Below, in pieces: positions 53,075-59,691 of a stretch of 59,691 bases of DNA. The stretch's first letter is position 1; each line of letters starts with the position of its first letter. The notes below the pieces were generated by a model. It made no database searches. It saw only the letters and a program-made list of their open reading frames with translations, and was not told the DNA's origin. This stretch comes from Bacteroidota bacterium (GTDB lineage: Bacteria > Bacteroidota > Bacteroidia > Flavobacteriales > Flavobacteriaceae), in assembly GCA_947460615.1 (NCBI GenBank), contig CANHHG010000004.1, positions 1 to 59,691 on the forward strand. Reading direction: 5' to 3'. Position numbers and translations under genes: made by a program.

Positions 53075-54016
53075 TTAACTATCCTCTTTAGGTAAGAATA
53101 TTTCCGCTAACATGCAACGTGCACTTCCTCCGCCACAAGCTTCAATTGTATCAAGACTTGAACTTAAGATAGTTACGTGCTCTTCTAATTGAGCAATTTG
53201 TTTCTTGGAAAGACTTTTATGAGCTGCTGAACTCATCACTAAATACCTTCTATCATTAGCCCCTTTCACTTCTAGCATATTACCAGCAAAATTATTTGCT
53301 TGCTCCTCGGTAATATAAATTACTTCCTTTTCATCTCCTTTTAAACTATCGATAACCATTTTGCGTTCTTTTTTGTCATCAATGGAATCGGCACAAATTA
53401 CAGCATAAGTTTCTCCGATACACATCATAACATTAGTATGATAAATTAATTTACGCTCCCCATTTACGGTTTGAAACGCTTCAAAAAGTATGGGATTTAA
53501 GTCGAAATCTTCACAAAATTCTATAAACAATTCTTCGTCAGCTCTTGGAGATAAAGCACAATAGGCCTTGCCATTAGCTCGATCTAAAACAATACTTCCG
53601 GTGCCTTCGAGAAAAAATTCATCTTGCTCGGCAGAAGTGTAATCCATAATATTATCTATGATAAAGCCTTTTTCTTCCAAAATATCTAATAGGTCTTCAC
53701 GTCTTTCCAAACGGCGGTTTTCAGCAAACATTGGAAACAAAGCAATATCTCCATTTTCATGAAATGAGATCCAATTATTTGGGAAAATACTATCCGGCGT
53801 ATCCGGATTTAGGGTATCGTCGACAACAATTACATTTACACCAACAGCCTCTAATTTTGCAACAAAAGCATCAAATTCTTGCTGGGCTTTTGCATTAACT
53901 GTTGCGGGTAATAACCCATCAATTACTTTTTGGTAATAATTATTTACTGCCGTTTGCTCGTTCATACGAAAGGCAACTGGACGAATCATTAAAATGGAGT
54001 TGGTAGTTTGATTCAT
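53075..54016 (-). CDS. ctlX: amidinotransferase-family hydrolase (CtlX-like)
   Basis: A 313-aa protein of the guanidino-group-modifying (pentein) fold annotated in related bacteria as citrulline utilisation hydrolase CtlX. The pentein triad is visible: Glu in FFLEGTGSIVLD, His in LIYHTNVMMCIG and Cys near the C terminus in SARCMLAEIF. Reaction not proven; it probably hydrolyses or deiminates a guanidino/ureido amino acid. It lies 45 bases after a second pentein gene, so a linked two-step use of an arginine-type substrate is possible. Confidence 0.83.
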   Translation of the reverse strand: MNQTTNSILMIRPVAFRMNEQTAVNNYYQKVIDGLLPATVNAKAQQEFDAFVAKLEAVGVNVIVVDDTLNPDTPDSIFPNNWISFHENGDIALFPMFAENRRLERREDLLDILEEKGFIIDNIMDYTSAEQDEFFLEGTGSIVLDRANGKAYCALSPRADEELFIEFCEDFDLNPILFEAFQTVNGERKLIYHTNVMMCIGETYAVICADSIDDKKERKMVIDSLKGDEKEVIYITEEQANNFAGNMLEVKGANDRRYLVMSSAAHKSLSKKQIAQLEEHVTILSSSLDTIEACGGGSARCMLAEIFLPKEDS

Positions 54017-54061
54017 GGTTTTAGTTATTGTCTATTATCTCTTCGTGTATTATCTAATTTC

Positions 54062-54976
54062 TTAATCTCTAATCAGGGGCAAAGTAGAACATCTTAATAA
54101 ACCCTCTTGTTTTGCTATTTCGGCGTAAGGAATTTCTTCAACCGTGAATCCATTTTCTCTAAGCCATTTATTCAATCTTTCAAATTTTTGTTCAGAAACA
54201 ACTACGTTTGGTGCAATAGAAAAAACATTAGAATTCATATGGTACATTTCATTTCTGTTGATATGAAAAAGATTTTCTTTTCCAAATAAAGCAACTAAAT
54301 ACAAATAATCCGATTCCTCACGAAAACCTTGTTTGTAAATTATTCCTTTATCTAAACCTACAGGCTGAAAGCAACAATCTAAATGGAGTGCATTATCTCT
54401 AGCTTCAATTTTAGACTTTACTAAATCGAATTCTTTGACAATTCTATTTGGAAATAGATTTCTTATAAATTCAACTCCCTGCGAATTAGTTCTTGCGGTG
54501 ATATAATCTTTGTAATCACTGCCTTTATAGGTTCCTATGAAAATATAATTATTCCAAAGCATCACATCGCCACCTTCAATATGTACTTCTTCTGGAGGGC
54601 GAATTACTTTTAAGGGATTTATTTGATCAATAATATAATTTATTGCATCTAATTCCCTTTCCCTGTCTGGTAGAATATTGGCTTTTATAAAAATATCGTC
54701 AATTACAAATCCAATGTCACGAGTGAAGATTTGATTGTAATTTTCAATTAATTCAGGCCGAAAAACAGTAACCTCATATTTTTTTAGTACTTCGAAAAAG
54801 GCATCCATTTCTTTAACCATTTCGGCTTCAATAGGATAGGTTCCCGCAATAATATGTTCTAATGATTTTGGATCGTAGGCTTCTTCTTTGGTTGGTGTTG
54901 GGCCATTACTGATTGCCGATCCTAAAACTACTGCTCTTAATCTTGCCGTTTCGTTTTTTACATTTAGTTTTAACAT
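54062..54976 (-). CDS. pentein-fold arginine deiminase/DDAH-like protein
   Basis: A 304-aa protein of the arginine deiminase/dimethylarginine dimethylaminohydrolase superfamily. Triad residues are seen in HIEGGDVMLW (Glu/Asp), ALHLDCCFQPV (His) and LLRCSTLPL (Cys) at the C terminus. Likely a cytosolic enzyme acting on arginine or a methylated/guanidino derivative; exact substrate unknown. It is the upstream partner of ctlX, separated by 45 bases, and follows the gltA terminator, so the two hydrolases form their own unit. Confidence 0.82.
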   Translation of the reverse strand: MLKLNVKNETARLRAVVLGSAISNGPTPTKEEAYDPKSLEHIIAGTYPIEAEMVKEMDAFFEVLKKYEVTVFRPELIENYNQIFTRDIGFVIDDIFIKANILPDRERELDAINYIIDQINPLKVIRPPEEVHIEGGDVMLWNNYIFIGTYKGSDYKDYITARTNSQGVEFIRNLFPNRIVKEFDLVKSKIEARDNALHLDCCFQPVGLDKGIIYKQGFREESDYLYLVALFGKENLFHINRNEMYHMNSNVFSIAPNVVVSEQKFERLNKWLRENGFTVEEIPYAEIAKQEGLLRCSTLPLIRD

Positions 54977-55006
54977 AGATTTTTTAGAATTGACTCTTTA
55001 CAAATA

Positions 55007-55037
55007 TAAAAAAAAGCTTCACAATTGGTGAAGCTTT
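55007..55037 (-). terminator. intrinsic terminator after gltA
   Basis: AAGCTTCAC (55014-55022) pairs with GTGAAGCTT (55028-55036); on minus a run of U follows. It is 22 bases downstream of the gltA stop. Confidence 0.82.
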
Positions 55038-55058
55038 CTCAATTATTAAATAAAAAAT

Positions 55059-56342
55059 CTATCTTTTCTCAATAGATTTAAAATCTCTTAAAGGTTGACC
55101 AATATAAACCTGTCTTGGACGACCGATTGGTTCTTTATTTTCACGCATTTCTTTCCATTGCGCAATCCAACCTGGCAATCTTCCAATCGCGAACAATACA
55201 GTAAACATATCGGTTGGAATTCCTAAAGCACGGTATATAATACCTGAATAGAAATCTACATTTGGATATAATTTTCTTGAAACAAAATATTCGTCTACTA
55301 AAGCCGCTTCTTCTAATCTTTTAGCAATCGCTAAAATTGGATCATTAACTCCTAAAGTAGCTAATACTTCGTCAGCCGCTTTTTTAATAATTTTTGCTCT
55401 TGGATCAAAATTTTTGTAAACACGGTGTCCGAATCCCATTAATCGGAAAGGATCTTCTTTATCTTTGGCTTTCGCCATGTACTTATCTGCATCACCACCA
55501 TTTTTTTGAATTTCTTCCAACATTTCAAGAACTGCTTGGTTAGCTCCACCATGTAATGGCCCCCAAAGTGCAGAAACACCTGCTGAAATAGATGCAAATA
55601 AACCTGCGTGAGAAGAACCAACCATTCTTACTGTAGAAGTAGAACAGTTTTGTTCGTGATCTGCATGAAGTATAAATAATTTGTTTAATGCATCTATTAC
55701 TACTGGATTTGAAGAATAAGGCCCCGTTGGGATCTCAAACATTAATCTCATAAAGTTTTCCACATAACCTTTGGTATTGTCATAGTAATTCAATGGATAA
55801 CCCATACTTTTTCTGTAGGTCCACGTTGCAATTACAAGGAATTTACCCATTGTTTTACAAACTGCTTCGTACATTTCTTTTTCATTCTCAACATTCACCG
55901 ACTTTGGATTGAAGGCAGTTAAAGCACTTGTTAAAGAAGACAAAACACCCATTGGATGAGCCGTTTTAGGAAACCCATCGATGATGTTTTTCATTTCTTC
56001 ATTCACCAAGGTATATTTTCTAATATTGGTTTCAAAGTCTTCTAACTGATGTTTTGTAGGTAATTCGCCAAAAATTAACAAGTAAGAGACTTCAAGAAAA
56101 TTCGCTTTGTCGGCTAATTCTTCAATTGCGTACCCTCTATAACGCAAAATACCTTCTTCCCCATCAAGGAAAGTGATTTCACTTTTGCAAGATCCTGAAT
56201 TTTTGTAACCTGGATCAAGGGTGATAGCACCTGACAAATCACGTAATTTGTTGATATCTACGGCTACTTCATTTTCACTTCCTATTATCACAGGAAACTC
56301 ATACTTTTTACCCTCTAATTCTAATACAGCTATTTTTGACAT
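55059..56342 (-). CDS. gltA: citrate synthase
   Basis: Condenses oxaloacetate and acetyl-CoA in the TCA cycle. The 427-aa length fits the type II (hexameric, NADH-sensitive) bacterial form. Catalytic residues are visible in WGPLHGGANQAVLEML (His), MGFGHRVYKNFDPRA (His) and VDFYSGIIYRALG (Asp). ATG start; a TAATTTTG element on minus at 56376-56383 may be the promoter. Single gene with its own terminator, downstream of enolase. Confidence 0.96.
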   Translation of the reverse strand: MSKIAVLELEGKKYEFPVIIGSENEVAVDINKLRDLSGAITLDPGYKNSGSCKSEITFLDGEEGILRYRGYAIEELADKANFLEVSYLLIFGELPTKHQLEDFETNIRKYTLVNEEMKNIIDGFPKTAHPMGVLSSLTSALTAFNPKSVNVENEKEMYEAVCKTMGKFLVIATWTYRKSMGYPLNYYDNTKGYVENFMRLMFEIPTGPYSSNPVVIDALNKLFILHADHEQNCSTSTVRMVGSSHAGLFASISAGVSALWGPLHGGANQAVLEMLEEIQKNGGDADKYMAKAKDKEDPFRLMGFGHRVYKNFDPRAKIIKKAADEVLATLGVNDPILAIAKRLEEAALVDEYFVSRKLYPNVDFYSGIIYRALGIPTDMFTVLFAIGRLPGWIAQWKEMRENKEPIGRPRQVYIGQPLRDFKSIEKR

Positions 56343-56375
56343 AATATGTGGAAAAATCTAATTTTTATTAATGAA

Positions 56376-56383
56376 CAAAATTA
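56376..56383 (-). promoter_or_regulatory. possible -7 element for gltA
   Basis: TAATTTTG on minus, an exact TAnnTTTG match, 33 bases upstream of the gltA ATG. No TTG at the expected -33 spacing. Confidence 0.4.
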
Positions 56384-56488
56384 AGGTATTTCATATTAAT
56401 TAAAAAAGAAATACGGTAACGATTTCGTTAAATTAAATATAAAAAATTTAAAAATGACTCAAAATTTAGAAAACCATAAAAATAGACA

Positions 56489-56531
56489 TAAAAAAACGTC
56501 CAATTAGCTATAAACCAATTGAACGTGATTT
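56489..56531 (-). terminator. probable terminator after enolase
   Basis: ACGTCCAATT (56496-56505) can pair with AATTGAACGT (56517-56526), with one mismatch, and on minus it is followed by a U-run. It begins 15 bases past the eno stop. Confidence 0.7.
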
Positions 56532-56546
56532 TTTAATTATTTAAAA

Positions 56547-57869
<1,323 letters not shown>

Positions 57870-57882
57870 CTAAATTATAATG

Positions 57883-57890
57883 CAAATATA
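57883..57890 (-). promoter_or_regulatory. possible -7 element for eno
   Basis: TATATTTG on minus, an exact TAnnTTTG match, 44 bases upstream of the eno ATG, without a clear -33 TTG. Confidence 0.4.
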
Positions 57891-57945
57891 TTACAACTAT
57901 TGAAATGTTTATTTGAAACTAATTAATGTTATTAACTCAAACGAT

Positions 57946-59055
57946 TTAGTTATTCGAAAGTTTAATATTATCGATAAACTGGTCGAATAAATAGGCCGCA
58001 TCGTGAGGTCCAGGACTTGCTTCAGGATGGTATTGTACTGAAAAACAGCTTTTAGAAATCATTTTCATTCCTGCAACAGTTCCGTCATTTAAATGCAAAT
58101 GGGTAATTTCAAAATCAGGATGATTTTCTAATTCTTCCTTGTTTACAGCAAAACCATGATTCTGAGAGGTAATTTCTCCTTTATTAGTAATCATATTTTT
58201 TACCGGATGATTAATTCCTCTGTGTCCGTTAAACATTTTATAGGTTGAAATTCCATTGGCTAGGGCAATCATTTGATGCCCCAAACAAATTCCAAAAACA
58301 GGAGTCTCGGTTTTTAAGATTTGACGCGTCACTTCTTGAACTTCTTTTAATGGATCCGGATCTCCAGGTCCATTAGAAAGAAAATAACCATCGGGATTAA
58401 ATGCTTTTAATTCTTCAAAAGAGGCGTTGTATGGAAATACTTTAATGTAACAATCTCTAGCTTCTAGACATCTTAGTATATTTGTTTTTATTCCTAAGTC
58501 TAGCGCTGCAATTTTATAAGTTGCCTTTTCATTACCAAAAAAGTAAGGGGTTTTTGTAGAAACTTTGGAAGCTAATTCTAGGCCTTTCATGTTGGGAACT
58601 AGTGCTAATTTAGCTTTAAGTTCTTCTATTGGGGTTCCGTCGGTGCAAATTACAGAGTTCATGGCCCCGTTATCACGAATATAACTTACTAATGCTCTGG
58701 TGTCCACATCAGAAATTACCACTAGGTTTACTTCTTCAAAATAGTCGTACAGACTTTCAGAAGCGTCTGGTCTTGAATAATTGAAACTAAAGTTTTTGCA
58801 AACTAAACCTGCTATTTTTATTCCGTCTGAATCGACTTCATTTTTATGAACACCGTAATTTCCAATATGAGGATTGGTGGCTACCATTATTTGTCCAAAA
58901 TAAGAAGGATCGGTAAAAATTTCTTGATACCCCGTCATTCCGGTATTAAAACAAACTTCTCCGAATGCGGTCCCTTCAATACCTATTGATTTTCCATGAA
59001 AAATAGTTCCGTCACTAAGTAGTAAAATTGCAGGTTTTCTATTTGAGTATTTCAT
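57946..59055 (-). CDS. carA: carbamoyl-phosphate synthase small (glutaminase) subunit
   Basis: Glutamine amidotransferase subunit that delivers ammonia to CarB for pyrimidine and arginine synthesis. The 369-aa protein has an N-terminal CPSase_sm domain (LLLSDGTIFHGKSIG, NTGMTGYQEIFTDPSY) and a class I glutaminase domain with Cys in FGICLGHQMIAL and His-Glu in QYHPEASPGPHD. carB is not in the window. The order rplQ-carA-eno-gltA on one strand looks like a conserved flavobacterial neighbourhood. TAAATTTG on minus (59080-59087) may be the promoter. Confidence 0.96.
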   Translation of the reverse strand: MKYSNRKPAILLLSDGTIFHGKSIGIEGTAFGEVCFNTGMTGYQEIFTDPSYFGQIMVATNPHIGNYGVHKNEVDSDGIKIAGLVCKNFSFNYSRPDASESLYDYFEEVNLVVISDVDTRALVSYIRDNGAMNSVICTDGTPIEELKAKLALVPNMKGLELASKVSTKTPYFFGNEKATYKIAALDLGIKTNILRCLEARDCYIKVFPYNASFEELKAFNPDGYFLSNGPGDPDPLKEVQEVTRQILKTETPVFGICLGHQMIALANGISTYKMFNGHRGINHPVKNMITNKGEITSQNHGFAVNKEELENHPDFEITHLHLNDGTVAGMKMISKSCFSVQYHPEASPGPHDAAYLFDQFIDNIKLSNN

Positions 59056-59079
59056 TTTGTTGATGTTGTGTTGTGGTTA

Positions 59080-59087
59080 CAAATTTA
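59080..59087 (-). promoter_or_regulatory. possible -7 element for carA
   Basis: TAAATTTG on minus, an exact TAnnTTTG match, 25 bases upstream of the carA ATG. The -33 element is not clear. Confidence 0.42.
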
Positions 59088-59142
59088 ATTCAAAATATGA
59101 TGTTATAAAAATTAATTTATCGAGAGGTCAAAAATTATCTTT

Positions 59143-59230
59143 TACTCCTGATAGTAATGGAAATCCCTCAAAATTGTTAGGTATGAAGCAATTTTGAGGA
59201 TTGCAATGGATAGCAGGAATAGGATTAGCT
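59143..59230 (+). ncRNA. flavo-1-like structured RNA element, copy 2
   Basis: Same layout as copy 1 at 52595: CCTG (59147-59150) pairs with CAGG (59214-59217); AATC-(bulged C)-CTCAAAATTG pairs with CAATTTTGAG-GATT around a 12-base loop; ends TTAGCT. The conserved flank TGGAAATCC is shared while the hairpin differs completely. In this orientation it is antisense to the rplQ-carA transcripts and lies in the 257-base gap between them. Strand is uncertain. Confidence 0.5.
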
Positions 59231-59255
59231 GAAGATGCCTGACAAAAAAGTTCAA

Positions 59256-59292
59256 AAAAAAAGGACAAACTAATTAAAGTATGTCCTTTTCT
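59256..59292 (-). terminator. terminator after rplQ
   Basis: AAAAGGACA and TGTCCTTTT form a 9-bp stem at 59259-59290 around a 14-base loop; on minus a U-run (A-run on plus at 59254-59262) follows. It begins about 20 bases past the rplQ stop. Confidence 0.75.
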
Positions 59293-59312
59293 ATTTATTG
59301 ATAATGAAAACA

Positions 59313-59691
59313 TTATTCTTCCGTTTTTTCTTCCGTTTTTTCTTCGGTTTCTGTTTCTGCTGTTGGAGCTTCAACTTCTGCCTCTGCTGCTGGAGTTTCT
59401 ACTTCTGCTTCAACTTCTGTTTCTGCTGCTGGAGTTTCAACTTCTACTTCCACTTCGGCTAATGGAGCTTCAACTTCTGCTACTGGAGCTTCAGCAACTG
59501 GTGCTGGAGCTGCTTCTACAGTATCTTCTGATTTCTTAGCTTTTCCACCTCTACGGCTTTTCGCTTTTTTAACTTCTTTTTTACCACCGTTGTAAAGTTC
59601 GTTAAAATCTACTAATTCGATCATTGCCATATCGGCATTATCTCCTAAACGATTTCCAACTTTGATGATACGAGTATATCCACCTGGACGA
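59313..59691 (-). CDS. rplQ: 50S ribosomal protein L17, 3' part, with acidic C-terminal extension
   Basis: Partial: the frame runs off the right edge and its true start is outside the window. The first visible residues, [20 protein letters not shown], followed by [14 protein letters not shown], are the conserved C-terminal part of L17. The protein then continues for about 90 residues: a basic linker ([13 protein letters not shown]) followed by an acidic Ala/Pro/Glu/Val repeat ending in [11 protein letters not shown]. coli L17 has no such tail. The extension is low-complexity and probably disordered. Any internal ATG start at 59630 would be an artefact of the truncation. Confidence 0.93.
   Translation of the reverse strand, partial: RPGGYTRIIKVGNRLGDNADMAMIELVDFNELYNGGKKEVKKAKSRRGGKAKKSEDTVEAAPAPVAEAPVAEVEAPLAEVEVEVETPAAETEVEAEVETPAAEAEVEAPTAETETEEKTEEKTEE

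Noticed and set aside
59128..59313. 61-codon frame on minus between carA and rplQ
   Set aside because: It runs through the rplQ terminator and the structured repeat; composition is not coding-like.

Overview
The window is AT-rich chromosomal DNA from a member of the Bacteroidota, most likely a Flavobacterium or a close relative in the Flavobacteriaceae. The evidence is the set of marker genes (PorV/PorQ-like barrel, DUF4105/Lnb-type protein, UpxY-type antiterminator, short RecQ without zinc cysteines), promoters of the TTG-N(about 20)-TAnnTTTG type, few Shine-Dalgarno sites and some TTG/GTG starts. I see no rRNA, tRNA, CRISPR array or transposase. The right end cuts rplQ.

Layout. 1-9 kb: housekeeping genes on the minus strand (a small conserved gene, manA, bcp-type peroxiredoxin, queD-type, idi, a gapN-type aldehyde dehydrogenase, a FAD oxidoreductase, recQ), with one small plus-strand gene at 6.3 kb. 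8.8-15 kb: plus-strand envelope genes (kdsD, tatC, an AhpD-like gene, lptB, then a PorV-like and an Lnb-like gene), with pssA opposed. 15-18 kb: recR, ugd and rfbB on minus. 18-50 kb: a surface-polysaccharide locus of about 31 kb, transcribed on minus from a promoter at about 50.2 kb. It starts with a winged-helix/nucleotidyltransferase-like regulator and a UpxY antiterminator and ends with the Wza-like export lipoprotein and the Wzc-like kinase. The matching PHP-type phosphatase lies convergent beyond it. 50-59.7 kb: an outer-membrane barrel, a sodium:solute symporter, a CoA-binding protein, two amidinotransferase-fold hydrolases, citrate synthase, enolase, carA and the 3' end of rplQ.

The polysaccharide locus carries all parts of a Wzx/Wzy system: nucleotide-sugar synthesis (Gmd/Fcl for GDP-L-fucose; WecB; a TviB/TviC-like pair probably giving UDP-GalNAcA; CapE-type and CapD/PglF-type dehydratases; three DegT-family proteins; two formyltransferase-like proteins), an AsnB-like amidotransferase, five glycosyltransferases, two polyprenyl-phosphate sugar transferases, Wzx, Wzy, Wza and Wzc. 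I infer a glycan containing fucose, a possibly amidated HexNAcA, and one or more 4-amino-6-deoxy sugars, at least one perhaps N-formylated.

The most unusual parts are: (1) a block at 37.5-41.0 kb in which both the aminotransferase and the formyltransferase are duplicated, each with one near-canonical copy and one copy that has lost hallmark catalytic residues (PLP lysine to arginine; formyltransferase Asp motif gone); (2) an ORF6N gene inserted between gmd and wecB and flanked by imperfect direct repeats of about 110-119 bp that include the 3' end of gmd; (3) two copies of a structured element with a variable hairpin and compensatory base changes, resembling the flavo-1 RNA class; (4) a strong hairpin in the gap between upxY and the first sugar gene, a candidate antiterminator site. 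All functional assignments are from sequence reading alone.
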